Below, one piece after another: positions 20,520-35,425 of a stretch of 64,000 nt of DNA. The notes beneath the pieces were generated by a model. That model saw only the letters and a program-made list of their open reading frames with translations. It made no database searches and had not been told where the DNA came from. Both the position numbers and the translations under genes were made by a program. Every line of letters begins with the position of its first letter. Within the stretch, counting starts at the first letter, position 1. The DNA is from Vermamoeba vermiformis (Eukaryota > Tubulinea > Echinamoebida). Location of the stretch: contig JBEWZL010000246.1 in NCBI GenBank assembly GCA_045837725.1, positions 124,001 through 188,000 of the forward strand, in the 5' to 3' direction.

Positions 20520-21103
20520 AACGGTAACGAATTAACACCTTGAAAAGTCATTTTTATGCAACGAAAAGCTTCATAATTTAGCTCTATTTCAAGTATAAGG
20601 TTTGTAAATGCAGTTTGATTGCGAAGTACTCACGTGCGGGAACATCGTTTGTGCACTGCAATATTCACTTGAATGTTCTCACGAAGACGGCGCTTGTAAC
20701 CAAGGATTAGTACCATGCAATCTCCAAGTAAACTTCATTGCAGGTTACCTTTTGTTAGCTTGGATCTCGTGAGCGACTTCGTAAAATAAAAGACGCGTAG
20801 TGATTGATTTTAATAAATAGTGTTTATTGGTCGTAGAAATGACCCCAGAGTATGTCCGCACGAACAAGAAACCGTTACTATTATTATTGATAACAGACTA
20901 TTATACAATTCCCTCTCAATCCGAAGTTGTATAATAGGCTGTCGTCAATAGGTCGTAGAGAACGTCATTTCCGATCCGATTAGACTTACCATGAGTACCA
21001 TTAGTGACAAGGCCAATGTAGTGTTCAATATGGGGTTATATGTAACATAAGTCCTCGTATCACGGCGCTGAGTTGGTTAGTCAGCCTATGAACAAGTCTA
21101 TAT
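20520..21103. other. Convergent spacer with a small open frame and a hairpin
   Basis: About 580 bases between two gene 3' ends. At 20608-20772 (+) there is a 54-codon frame (MQFDCEVLTCGNIVCALQYS and on) with seven cysteines, ending in a hydrophobic stretch. It could be a tiny gene or a degraded relative of the neighbouring Cys-rich gene. A long inverted repeat lies at 20893-20942. Confidence 0.35.
20893..20942. repeat. Inverted repeat / hairpin
   Basis: ACAG-A-CTATTATACAA and TTGTATAATAG-G-CTGT form a stem of 15 pairs with one mismatch around an 18-base loop. It lies in the 3' flank of the GNAT gene and could be an RNA 3'-end signal or a relic of a small transposon. Confidence 0.75.
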
Positions 21104-22488
21104 TTACAGTTTGGATACGAGGCGGTGAGCAACGTCGTGGTGTACGTTGGGGACAGGGCGGGGAAGAGGCGAGCCCGAGCGAAGGATTGGATGTGGGAAG
21201 TGTTGTTGGGGTTGAGGATTGTGGTAGTTGAAATCCCAGGGAAGATCCAACAACTCGACGTATCTCTTTGAATCGAGTTCGTGGACCATTTGTCGTAGTT
21301 CGTCTTCAGTTTGTCTATGCACGTCTGTTTTCCAATAGCCAACACAGCTCATCCAGTAGTCGATCACAAAATTCTTGACTAGCGCAGAAGGGATATAATG
21401 CTTGACTATCGTGCCAGGCTTAGCGAGGGGTTGCGCGGGAGGAGGTGGAGGAGGAGTTGATTGGAATCGGCGCATTTGACGCGGGCTTGTATTGCCGCTC
21501 ATTTTGTTAATACGAAGCAAATTGTGTTCGTTTTGTTGGTGCTCTTGCAAAGCAATAGCGTATTCTATTTGATCCTTTTGATGTTGGGTGACGCAGTGAG
21601 GTGACGATACGCGTACGCAAAGCCACAAGCAGTCGGTTGGTTTAGATTCGGGAGACAAAGGGGGCTGGATGAAGCCAAAATTGATGGCGCGGAAGCCCAA
21701 ATTATACAAAATGGCGTGTCTAAATATGATGTATTCATTAGTACGATGTCATGAATAGTAAAAAAAGCAGAATTTCAGTTTGATCAAAAGACGTTGCAAA
21801 GATTTGCGAAAAAAGATTTTCAGACTTGCAATGATGCTTACCTTTCACGAGGATTCATTACGTCTTGATGACCGACAGTGAGTTTGTTCGTTTCCAAAAA
21901 GAATCCGTCGACACGGGGAAGATGACGGAAGATACGGGCGTCCGAGTCTCCGATCATTTCGGCGCTGTTAGCCAACAGCTTGGAGAGGCCCTTGCCACGA
22001 GTGCGAGGGTCAACACAAAAATAGGAGAGAAGAATCGTGTTTGAGCTGATGATGTATTCGAAGCAGCATCCACCGACCATTGGTCCAAGAGGGCCCATTC
22101 TGCGAGCGCGTTCTCGTCCAGCGGTCTCGTTGGCTTCAATAGGTGATTCAGAGTTATTAGTTTCGTTAGAGTTGATTGCCTGGGGCTCATCTTCAGTGTT
22201 GCTGGCGGGATTTCTTTCAAGACCGCGGACGGAGACTTTCCTTGTCACGGGCGCAGCTCTTCTTGATGTAGGAAGATTCTCGAAAGCGAGTACCACATGG
22301 CCAACAACATCTCTTGGGTTCGGGTCGCAAAGAGCGTCAATCCAAACGTCGATGGGATCAAGTTCATCGGGAATGACACTGAAGTTAGGCACGAGGAAGT
22401 CATTGTAGAACTTCCTCAATAAGCGCTCATCGTAGTGAGTTCTTAAATCGACAAAGGTGAAGTTGTTGTGACTAATAACTGATTGCAT
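21104..22488 (-). CDS. GNAT-family acetyltransferase-like protein
   Basis: Exons 21842-22488 and 21104-21719 join in frame into 420 residues. The first exon contains the acetyl-CoA binding part of a GNAT fold: NTILLSYFCVDPRTRGKGLS, where RTRGKG is the Q/RxxGxG/A loop, followed by KLLANSAEMIGD. A Ser/Asn-rich insert (about residues 90-130) interrupts the fold ahead of it. The second exon holds an unrelated C-terminal region with a poly-Pro run (STPPPPPPAQPLAKPG) and a His/Pro-rich end. The substrate cannot be inferred. The ATG at 22488 follows an untranslated leader and no earlier in-frame start is seen. Confidence 0.75.
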
Positions 22489-23526
22489 TTGGGTTCAAAA
22501 ATTAACGGTTCTGGAGTGACGATACTAGTATAGAGTAAAGCTGTCAAAAACAAAATTAGTATCATGGCGAGGGTCACGGACCCCAAGGAGATCCCTCTTG
22601 AGGGAAGGGAGAAGTGCCTCCAAGGTAAATCCTGGTAAAGAGAAAAAAAGAAATAGGGCTAGAAAACTTGTTTCTAATACCCCCCCAAGTTAGTATTAGT
22701 GTGACCATCATAGTATTATAGTATGTATAGTATAGTAAAGGTGATAAAAATTATTTGGGTACTTACCTAAGCTAAAATATAAATTATGTTTGATGCGAGT
22801 ATTTATCATCTACGTTCCGTCGTTACACCGCGTTCCAGGGTTGTATCAACGGCAAACCGAGGTTGCAATAAAATAAATATACAAAGTTATTTTACAGAAC
22901 CCGAAGGGCTGGAGTGTGTTTCAAACGAAATTGAAATAAGGTTGAAATGAAAGTTATTTTTCCGTGCCTTTTTATTGGCCAGGTTATTTTGCGAAGGATT
23001 CCTTCGGAGAATATTTTCGCAAGTCAAAATTCAGCGGTTAGAATTTTCATTTAAAACCACACCGTTGCGAAAACAACACAAGAAAAGGCAAAATATTTTT
23101 AATCAGAGCAAAATATCCGTCGTATTTCCCTTGAACTTAAAAACTCTGGATGCAGCTTTTATTTGTTTTGCAATTTTGTTAAAGGACGCGGAGTGTAGCG
23201 CACGCCGCTCTAATGTGCACAGCTTTTGCCATTCCTCTCTAAAATTCATTAATGGTGTACGTTTACTACGCAGAACATTGGTTATGTTTCACCGCACATC
23301 TAACCACATTGCCGCGAACCTTTTTAAAAGGTAATGTCTAATTTTCTAGTCAATGTTCGAGTTTCGTGCAGGCTGAAATAGGTTGTATTATAACATTATT
23401 TCACAAATATTTTTATTTTCGATCGGCGGGCAAATGGCGCCGGGACAATCTGACAGCTAGAAAGCCTCCCTAGTTGTGTGCTACCGTTTTATTTTTTTAT
23501 CTGCCACAAACACAACACCACTACTA
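22489..23526. other. Long intergenic region, no confident gene
   Basis: About 1 kb. Near 22564-22640 is a short GC-rich stretch with two small hairpins (22571-22583 and 22592-22605), which stands out from its AT-rich surroundings. A 119-codon plus-strand frame at 22975-23334 (MARLFCEGFLRRIFSQ) has no splice or family support and a basic, low-information composition. The promoter of the surface protein gene should lie at the right end. Confidence 0.35.
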
Positions 23527-26351
23527 TGATGCAAAAACTTCTGTTCATTGTTTCTTTGCTTGGCGTTGTCTGCGCGTACGATCTGTTGGAAGATCTGAAA
23601 AACTGCGGTGTTCGTTCTTATTACTACTACGGTCTAGTGTCAGAGTATTATTTATCTTGTAATTCTGATGATTATCGCGTCAAAGAGGTATGGTAACAGA
23701 ATAATTACTTGCAGTTATTGACTCGATTTATTTTAGATCAACATAGCTTATAATAATAATAATGTCGTTCGCAAACGCTTCTTTCCGGGCAATGGGATAG
23801 AGTCTATGTCCTTCAGGCCTGAGAATGTTAACATTTCACCAGTGGATTACGAGTTTATTTTGGTTAACGGTATTATTATGTCAATTTTTTCTTGGTATTG
23901 TGTCCTCAATATTCTTATTTGTTCACAGAAACAAGAGTTTGCTACCGCGCTGAATTCGGTTATGACTCACAATGCGCCTACACCGTCTACGAGATAACGT
24001 GCCAGCCATTACCCACTTGGAAGTATCCCTTGCTACTTACAGGAGGCCAGGTTTGCCCAACGGCGGTAGATGTAAATTGGGCTTGTATCAACGTTGGTTC
24101 TTCTGCAAGTAGACAGTGTCAAGAGCTCCAAGTTACAAATTTGTTCGAGACCGTTGTCACAAAGCCTGCCCGCGTGATAAACGGTATGTTAGCTTGATCT
24201 TGTTAGTACGATCAAAATAATAATATATAGCGATTATATTCAGGGTTCAGAGTGAATGATTGCGAAGGAGCTGTTATTCCCGTCACGAATGATTGGATCA
24301 CGGTCCGAGAAGGCGAGGTCGATCTTGTTCCGGCTGAAACAAAGCAACAGCTGGTTCCTGTTAACAATACCATCAAGTTCATTCAGTTGGTAAGCTTGAT
24401 GAGTTATTCCGCATTTCAAGCTTTTTTTTCTAAGAAGTTCTTGGCAGATGGTCAGCGTTTGCCCAAGAACTGCCGTTGCGATCAATGATCTAATCTCTAG
24501 TTTGAACGCGTTCATAAGAGCGGTTGACTTGCGCACTTCATACATTGCCTTGACAGTATTTGACGGGGCACTTGATTACGTTGATTTTTTGCCCTTCACT
24601 AACAAAGCGGTAAGTAATTGCAGCATCATTATCGCCTTGTTCGTAAAGCTAACCTCGTTAATTTTGCAGGCCTTGATTAATTCTACTATTGCAAACTTAA
24701 CAAATTATGTGTTGCGGGATGACACGTGCAATGTCCGCCAATCCATTGCGAAGAAATTCTCTGAAGTATCCGCTCATGTCTATGGTCAACCTTGGGATAC
24801 CCTGAACTTCGTTATTTATACTGCGACTGGTGATCTGGTCAACTACATCCCGAACGACAACAGTAAGATCTGTTAATAGGATCGTATTTGCCATAATACT
24901 AACATACGTTAAGCTGTTGTGATTCCTATTAACAGAAGAAGAGATATTTCTACCTACGTAATCGGACAGAATCTTCCTCCTTCTCAAAACTCGCTCTTTC
25001 GGGCTCTTGGCGTACGCGGCCTGTTTAATACTCAGGACCTTGCTACTACCACTGGAGCATTCACAGATGTCGCTAAGTCCATTAATGCATCGAGTTCTGG
25101 ATTCAATTTATTCGGTTATTGCTCCGCTTCTCGTGTTGGCCAAATTAACGCCAAGTACGGCTAAGTGCAAAGCTTTGCACCTGCACTAGGACTAATAAGT
25201 TATATTAGGCTCTATCTTAAATATAGAGGCAGATATGGATCATCCACTATTAATCCTGGAGTTACAATCATGGAGCAAAAATACAATGCTTCGGAGTTTA
25301 CCCCCGGTTGTACTGCCAATCACGCCAGAGATTTTTGCAGCCCTTGTTCGACTGTAATTGATCACCTTCACATTATGTGCTACGATTGTTTCAATCAGTC
25401 GTCTGTCGCGTTGTCGGACGAAACCGAGTATGCTCAAGTACGTCACTTACTCTCCTAACGATGGCACGTATTTATAGGGATTATAGGTTCTCTTGCGAGT
25501 GCCCGCCAATGGTCGCAATATTCTCCACTTGCCAGTCCCCAGCAGTGGCGCTCAATTCAACGTTTATGTTCGCTTTGGAGGTGTCAGCAATCCTTTGCTG
25601 TACGATTTCAAGTTCTTAGCGGTATCGCAACCGACCATCGAGCTGCCTACCGCTAACAAGGGAGATCTTGTTGGTGTTTATATTGACTGGAATGGCTACG
25701 CTTATGATGGTAAGTTACTGTCCTGTAGCTGTCGACTGTCAAACTGACATGTTAATCCTAGCATCTCTCGGCATTGCAATTGAAAGTCCGAGCTCATCTC
25801 CATTGACGGCTCCCCTTAGTCAAGCTCCTATTACCGCGCCAGTTCCTCAACAGGAAACACCAGTTAGCCAACCTTTGTCACCCATTCCGGTGTCTCCTAT
25901 CGCTGTAGAACCAATCACTGCACCAATTCCTCAACCTGAAGTCCCTCAAAGCTACAATCCGGTCTCCAGTTCTCCTTATCCCATTTCGTCGCCGGACTCG
26001 TCTCCGAACGGATTTGTTCCGATCGGTCAATACCCCGTTGCCGAAATGCCGGTCTCTGCACCACTGGGTTACAATGCTCCAGTAGACAGTGCACCAATTG
26101 CTTACTATCCGCCGGTCACTCAGCCAAATGAAGCGCCTGTCGCTCAACCAGTGGAATTTTCGATCCCAACGCAAAGCGGTAACTGGCCCGTTAGTGCTCC
26201 TATCGTCCAAGCAAGTCCTGATAGCGCCCAACCGCAGTCTGCGTCAGGAGCTGCAGCCGGCCAAAATTCTACCGACGAAAACGTCAGTACTGGAGTTACT
26301 GTTCAATCCGGCTTGATCCTTGTTTTAGTATCACTCTTTGTTGCATTTTAA
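23527..26351 (+). CDS. Large secreted surface protein with Pro/Val/Ser stalk and GPI-type tail
   Basis: About ten exons. The ATG at 23527 gives a signal peptide (MMQKLLFIVSLLGVVCAYDL); the codon before it is not in frame with an alternative. The ectodomain, encoded at about 23575-25730, has many cysteines and asparagine glycosylation-type sites. Exon joins were chosen by frame: for example, the exon near 24913 must start at the acceptor ACGTTAAG to give NDNTVVIPINRRRD. The last exon (25762-26351) is a stalk of about 170 residues built from repeats such as ITAPVPQ, PVSQPLSPIPVSP and APVAQPV. The C-terminus is hydrophobic and uncharged (SGLILVLVSLFVAF), as for GPI attachment. It is probably an adhesin-like or protective surface protein. 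No named domain was recognised. Confidence 0.75.
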
Positions 26352-26491
26352 TTGCCGTTATAATTCAATGTGCATTAAATAGTATTTCAACTTCAGTCGG
26401 GTTGGGTTCGCTTTCTTTGATCGCTTGTTACGATCAGTTTTTTTCTCTGCTCAAAAGACGAAACAACAGCGCTCCAGTTAACCTCACCAAA

Positions 26492-28762
<2,271 letters not shown>

Positions 28763-29078
28763 GTAAGTTTATCCTTGTATAAATGTGTTAATAGTTTAAA
28801 ATAAACTTATTGTTCCAAATAAGATTGCTTCTCGGTAGAATTTGTTTACACGATCTGATTGTAGCCCTAGTGACCGTTACAAACTATCTTTTTCCCGCGG
28901 CAACTTTTTTTGATTTCTCAGCTCTCGAGCAAGACCACAGTCGGTAATATATTATTTTGAACAAGCCAGGTTGGCATTTTTTTGCAAGATTCGGTCCGAC
29001 TCTTTTTTGATCTTGCGAGAGAATTATTAAATTTGATCGCTGCTAATAAAATTAATTATAGGACCATAGGCGATTTAA
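28763..29078. other. Spacer between RIO2 and the next plus-strand gene
   Basis: About 315 bases. An AATAAA-like signal (AATAAACTT) lies near 28800. The remainder is AT-rich with nothing recognisable. Confidence 0.4.
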
Positions 29079-31469
29079 ATGTCAGTTTCAACGAGAAACC
29101 AAGGACTCGTCAAGCTTGAGCCCGAATCTGTTTCGACAGACGAAGCGCCACGAAGAACAAGCCCAAGAAAAAGGAATATATCAATAAAAGAAGAGGAGTA
29201 CGGCGATGCCTTTTCTCACCAAAGATCTAGAAAGAAACAGCGCATCGCGCCAGATTCGAGCGACGATTTTCAGTTGCCTGATTCAGAGGACTACAGAGAG
29301 TCTCTGAATGAAAGCAGCTCGTCAGATCTTATCGACGATGAATCGGTGGCCGATGATTCGAAGTCAGAGAATTTTTCCTCGGGCGGCAACGAATCTAGCG
29401 GATTAAGTTCTGGAGAACTCGACTTTCTTCTGAACGAGAGTGAGGACAGGCAACAAAATGCAATTGCATCCATGGAGGGTGACCATGATTCAGTCATACC
29501 AATTAGTACTGATGAATCGCTATTCTCGAGCAGTCAGTCTTCAGAAATTGCTGTTGAGAATTATAATGAAGTCGTCGCGAAGAGCTTGGCAGTAGATAGG
29601 TCAAAAGAAGGAAAGCGATTAAAGGTAAGTAATTAATAGATGAAAGCTAAGATTAGCAAACAATCTCCGTATTAGCCAGATTCGTCGCTCGAGTTTGTCG
29701 GATCTAATTACAGTTACTAATGACTTATTTTTCAGTGGTACTCAATACACGGCATTGATTATATCCAACAATGGGAGAAAGTAGAAAGCAATATAAGAAG
29801 TGGATCGATTGCCAAAACCCTCGAAGATCTGTTTTTATTTTCGGACTACGCCAAAGATAACGCTCAGATATTTTCAGCGGATAGAATGGACCACTCTGCC
29901 TATCTAAATCGCATAGCGTAAGTTCCGCCAAAACTATTTTAGTAAATAGCTTCGTTTTTGACTCCGAAGCAGATTTGGCTGGAGAGTTTTTATTCAAGAG
30001 CAAGGACACAAATTGACCGAGGATCAACGCGTACAAATTCTCGACAGACTTACCTCATACGCTGTAAAGCCATTTTTAGACGTAGCAGTTTCGATTTGGA
30101 AATACTCGTTCAAACCACACGAGAAGGTTGAACAAATGGTACGATAAAATAAGAATAGAATATTCAAATAATAAGTACCAAGGATTTATATACTTTGTAG
30201 GATTTGGAGGATCTGGTTGCCATGTGCGAGCAAGGAAAAATTGACGTACCGAGTCAGATCGAGTACTTGTGGACGGTAAAACGGCTTCGTGAGGAGAATA
30301 GAAGATTTGAAAGTATGATCCTTTGCTGTGCTATGGGCGAGTTCTATAAATACAGATACAGCATGAAGTCACGTGCTGTTCATTTGGCTCTTTGGGAGAA
30401 CGCTTTACATCAGCGATACGTCACGCATTTATTGACGTTGGCAACAAGACCAAAAAAAGAGATAACAGATAGTTCATTGAAGGCAATGGAGATGTGGCAG
30501 ATTGTCTCAAGAATTGCAAGCGATCCGCATCAAAACGTTAAGAATGGCTTGGAAAAAACCGTCTCAAAGGATTTTGTAACATGTTTCGTATTATATTACG
30601 TAATATGTTATACTTCTCCTGATTATTTCGACATTCTCCGACAAAAGTACATCGTAAGTCCACTAGCAACGATAAGCTGAATTTTTTTTCTAACTGTCCA
30701 GAAATTCTCGCGCACTTTGAAAATGGAATTTCCGCTAAATAAGGCGCTGGATTGCATTTTGAACCCGAGACTAGCCACTTTTATCAAACTAGCTGCGGGT
30801 GGACATTTATGGCTTCAAGAAACTGTTCTGCAAAGACTTTTGATGATGAAAAATTCCTATAATGACGTACACGGCCTATTCCAGATCTTTGGATATAAAG
30901 GTAAGACAAAATATTTCCAAATTTGGAAATAATAATCCTTTTTTTTTTAAGAACTTTGGGACGTGGCACTCGCCAGTCTTACAGCAGCGTCTGAAAACGG
31001 GGATCAATGCGATTTTATGGTCGAAAATGTGCCTTCTCTACGTAATTTATCGACTACAGCGCAGTACATGTACATCAAAATGATCGAACAGCGAATCCGA
31101 GCGACCGAGAAATTGTCGCAGCACATACAGAGAGGACTTCAACGCATTGGAGAAATTTGCCGCCCAATGCAATTGCATTTAGAATCGTTGGGGTATGCAT
31201 ATCAAGCATTTAATAAGATGAGAGAAGAACGTGTTTCGAGGGAGAATTTGCGCGTGATCCGCAACCACTTGTTCATGCTCAAAAAAGAAGGCGATTGGAA
31301 GCGCATAATCAACACTGTCATACGTAATTGCAAGCCTGAGCATAAGAAGAAATATCAACTGTTGAAGAAGGAGGACGGACCTGAAATTGAGCCAGGTACA
31401 AATTGGATTGACGAAATATTCGATAATTGTATGCCGGAATTCGATATAAGTGTTGATAGCGATTTCTAG
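29079..31469 (+). CDS. Unrecognised protein with acidic/serine-rich N-terminus, likely nuclear
   Basis: Seven or so exons. The first (29079-29624) encodes a low-complexity region rich in Ser, Glu and Asp with basic clusters (SPRKRN, RSRKKQR) that look like nuclear localisation signals. The remaining exons are helical: WYSIHGIDYIQQWEKVES, FGWRVFIQEQGHKLTEDQ, MDLEDLVAMCEQGKIDVPSQ, KYRYSMKSRAVHLALWENAL and KMREERVSRENLRVIRNHLF. The protein ends SVDSDF. The layout of a disordered acidic head plus a helical body of about 500 residues suggests a chromatin or transcription-associated scaffold, but I do not recognise the family. Joins such as RIA|FGW were chosen by frame; the exon starting at about 29972 needs one leading A. 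Confidence 0.7.
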
Positions 31470-31705
31470 TAAATTGATTACTGGACTTGAATGCATTGAC
31501 TTACCTGCAGCTGCCGATCAATTAAACTTAACCAAATTTATGTATACTACCATAAATAAATAAAAACTAACTTATTCTAATGCTTGATTGTATCCGATTT
31601 GCATAAAAATTAGAAAGATCAAATGAAATTATATAATTTTGTATGGCACCTTAGTATCAATTCCCTAAGTTTCATAACATTTACTAATATAGAACATGAA
31701 TCGAT

Positions 31706-33547
31706 TCAAAACTGAGAAATAGACCATTTGCTTCTATAAGGCATTTTGAACTGATAACCGCCAGGAACGGATGTGTTCGGAGTGACCGTGACTGGCAACC
31801 AGATGTACGTCGCGTTGAGCAGTCCTCCAGGTCCTATCATATTAAATTATTCATACGCACTATATTAATATATATTTTAATGTACCTGCGTAGTTCCATC
31901 GGTCTCCCATGTAGATCGGCAAAACAGATCCGTCGTTCAAAGTGTAAGGCAAGACATAAGCTGATTGAGAATCGAATGTAATGCTATCACCTATATAATA
32001 ATTTATATAGAGTATATTGAATATTAACAGGCGTTTTTGATTTACCTGAAGGGTTTCCAAGCGAGATCCAATCAGCGCCAATAATTGACGGGCCGTCAGC
32101 GACAAATAATTCCGCGGCATTAGGATCCCAGCCTATAATATCGATTATTATAGTACTATAAATTATTAATAGTTGTTGAATACGTACCAGACAAGTGCGA
32201 GGTCCATATATAATAATTTCCTTTGTACTTGAACATTGCTTGACCTTCTCGGGCCTCTGTATAATAAAATATTAATTTAAAGTCTTAACAATTGAAAATA
32301 ATCCAATAATTTTAACAGTAATAGCAATTTCTACAATTTTCGAAAGATATAACGAACACCGGATTCATTCAATTTTATCTCTAATAGATCGCTTATATCA
32401 TAGTATTTATGAGCAATATGGATATGATTATAAGGACATTATTTATAAGCAATAGAGTCCATAGTAAAGAATTTCTAACGTACCGCCAATGAAACTGACG
32501 AGCTCTTTCGAGGTCAAGTAGTCGTCACTCAGCAACGAAATGCCGACAAATTGATTGACGACTGATCTGATTAAATATGCGCGGCCGTCATCATCTTGAT
32601 ATGTGGTCATGTCATAGCTTCCAATACTAGAGTATAACTAAGAATTAGCTCTCGAGATCCGCTACCTGACAACAATTTAAAATTTCAAATTCATTAAGGC
32701 GAATAAACCGCAAAATAATATTTATAGATATCATATGAATAGCACAAATATTTTACGATGCTTGGATTGATTTGGGCAAAAGAAAATTTTGTATGGATTT
32801 GAACGACTTACCCATCTGGTTTGTAAGCATGAACGAATTTGAACGGACCAATAGGAGAGCTCGATGTAGCAACTCCAACATGAGGCGAGGTATATATGGC
32901 GTCATCTAAGTGAATATACATGACGTATTGATGCGTGTACGGATTTTTCATTACTTTGGGTCGCTCGATCACAAATGGGCTGGGGAAGGAAACGCCAACA
33001 ATATCGCTTTGTCCTAATACCTGTAATATATATATGAATTATAGCTATTTGCAAACAAAGGCCTTAATTTTACTGAGGATAAAAATGGATTCGGTTGCAA
33101 CGAATTTTTTTAGGTGCAAAACGATTAAAAAGCAATAAGCTATTTAGATATAATTCTAGTACTTACCGAGCCTTCAAATTTCCATTTCGTCAAGGTCTTA
33201 TCCGTAGTTGAATAACAATTGACTCCATGAGAAGTCAAATTATCTGTTTTCTTTGACTCGCCGTACCAATAATATACGCCATTTTCTTATACAAATTTAT
33301 TAATAAAATTAAATTAATTGTAATACGACTTACCTATTAATAAGCCCATTCCGTGAGCCTCAATACGATTGCCATCCTTAAAATTGTATTTTAATTTAAG
33401 CTCCTTTATTTAATTGCTGAAAATTATTATCATTTATATGCTTACTGTATCAAACCATGGCGTGCCTGGATAAATTATTTGGGCGGATGTCTCGTGATAG
33501 ACAAATCCAAAAATCGTCAATATGATACAAATCTTGATAGATAACAT
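31706..33547 (-). CDS. Secreted glycoside hydrolase family 43-like protein
   Basis: The start at 33547 gives a signal peptide (MLSIKICIILTIFGFVYHET). About eight small exons then encode a five-bladed propeller with the layout of GH43 exo-beta-1,3-galactanase-like enzymes: HGMGLLI|ENGVYYWYGES, NCYSTTDKTLTKWKFEGS, VIERPKVMKNPYTHQYVMYI, SYDMTTYQDDDGRAYLIRS, SLLSDDYLTSKELVSFIG|EA, and WTSHLSG|WDPNAAELFVA. The protein ends SKWSISQF. The ERPKV and DDDGRAYL segments carry conserved acidic residues of the family. Likely role: trimming of galactan-type side chains from plant or algal polysaccharides outside the cell. Several introns are AT-rich and about 50-250 bases long. Confidence 0.85.
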
Positions 33548-33714
33548 GGAATATAAATGGATATATTACAAATACGATATATTATACAAACACTTAGTAA
33601 AAAGTGTCAGTCGTGTTGCATCTCGTTCACAAAAATCTTTTAACTGGAATTCTATTTCAAGTCAATTTAAATAACACAAGCACAAGACTTAGTGTAATAA
33701 ATTAGTATAGCGTA

Positions 33715-35182
33715 ATGGGCAACAGTCAGCCTGGTCCTGATCCGAATGTCATGCGAGTCTTTCTTGCTTCTGACATTCACACGGATGAGCAAGAAAATTG
33801 GGATCTCGTCAAAGAATGGGCCAGTAAATTTGAAATTACACCAAGTGATGTACTTATATTAGCGGGTGATATATCACACCGGTTAGATATTATAGAAGGT
33901 ACGCGTAATTTTAAAAATAATTATTAATATTTTATGACAATCAAACTTTTCCGTGACATTTCCATGTTAACTTATTTATGCTTATAACATAATATAAAAT
34001 AATAATAATATGCACGATAACTCTAATTCATTTTTAATTAGAAACGTTCACCACATTGAAGCAAGTCTTTACCACAATTTTTTTCGTGCCTGGCAATAAC
34101 GAGCTGAGGCTACGTAAAGAAGAATACGAAAAGAAAATATTCAAAGACTCTGTACATAAATTCCATCACGTTTTAGACTTATGCAAAAAATACGGTACGT
34201 GGATCCGGATCGAAAAATCATTTCAACGCTTCCAGAATTTAAGATTAACTATGTATTCATATTCGTAGATATTATTACCGAGCCTAAAGTCATGAATGGT
34301 GTTTTAATAGCTCCTTTATTCGCATGGTACACGCCTAACTTTGAAAAATCGTGGAAGGGCGATCCAACTCATAGGGTACGTTGCAAAGTCATTCTTTGGC
34401 ATATATAGCATATATATTAATATAAATGTATGATTAGAAGCGATGGCTTGATTTTTATCGATGTCATTGGCCTGAACATTTGAACGACGAAGAAGATCCG
34501 GATTGCGTAGCGAACCATTTTACTTCTCTAAATGAGGGTACATAAGAATGGCTTATAAAACATCAAATATAATCTTATACTAACTGATTTATAGAACATT
34601 TGAAGAAAGAATATGCGGCAGAGTTTATCATTAGCTTTAGTCACTTTTTACCGCGAACTGAATTGTTGCCGCCAACAATGTTATTGAAGAATAAGACGTA
34701 AGTACAATATAATAATTTCCGTACTATTGTCATATGATCCTGTTTTCGATTTTTTCTTTCTGGATGTACCTTCGTGTAACGAATGAAGTTGCATTATGTA
34801 GCCGTACGATCAGCCATTAATTATATCATTCCGATAGTTTGCCTCGTGTAGTGGGCTCACCAGCAATTGAAGATCAAATTCGTCGCTTAGGCAGCAATAT
34901 TCATTGTTGCGGACACACGCATATTAATGTAGATAAAACGATCAAAGGCGTTAGGTAAGAAATGTATTTTCTATTAGTAGTGTATTAATATTAGTATGTA
35001 GGTATATTCAGCATGCATTAGGGCATCCAAATGAACGAAAAGCAGTTTGGCGGATGCACGAGGCTGAATATGTACCTAAAGTTATCTATCATACACCTGT
35101 AAAGGCGTCAAATAATACTAATAGTGTCAATAATAACAATGATAATGATGCACGCGATGATAGTGATGTTTCGGATGAATAG
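33715..35182 (+). CDS. Calcineurin-like metallophosphoesterase
   Basis: Seven exons. The metal-binding motifs appear in order: ASDIHTD (DxH), LAGDISHR (GDxxxR-like), FVPGNNELR (GNxE in place of GNHD), FIISFSHFLP (His), and CCGHTHINVD (GHxH). This is the full set for a two-metal phosphoesterase active site. The C-terminus is Asn/Asp-rich (SNNTNSVNNNNDND). The start at 33715 is the first ATG of the exon, 168 bases from the divergent GH43 start. Family members hydrolyse phosphomonoesters or diesters; the substrate cannot be named from sequence. Confidence 0.87.
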
Positions 35183-35425
35183 ATGTAAATAAATTAGATT
35201 AAATCCGAAAATCGGATCAACTAGGTTTGAGATTTAGTCGTATTGTTATGTTGTCAAACAACGCTTATATTACCTTTCAAAGATTGGTATTGCACGAAAT
35301 GAGTTTTCATCCTTTTTTGACCAGATGCGTAAAGATTGCGGAACTCCGGTACAATAAATTTTATTTTTTTTCTTTCAAATTGCAAAGAGATTACAACACC
35401 TCTTATAATATTATAATCAGAGTTC

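Noticed and set aside
22975-23334. Plus-strand 119-codon frame
   Set aside because: No family signal, no conserved-looking segments, and no leader or splice sites that fit neighbouring gene structure.
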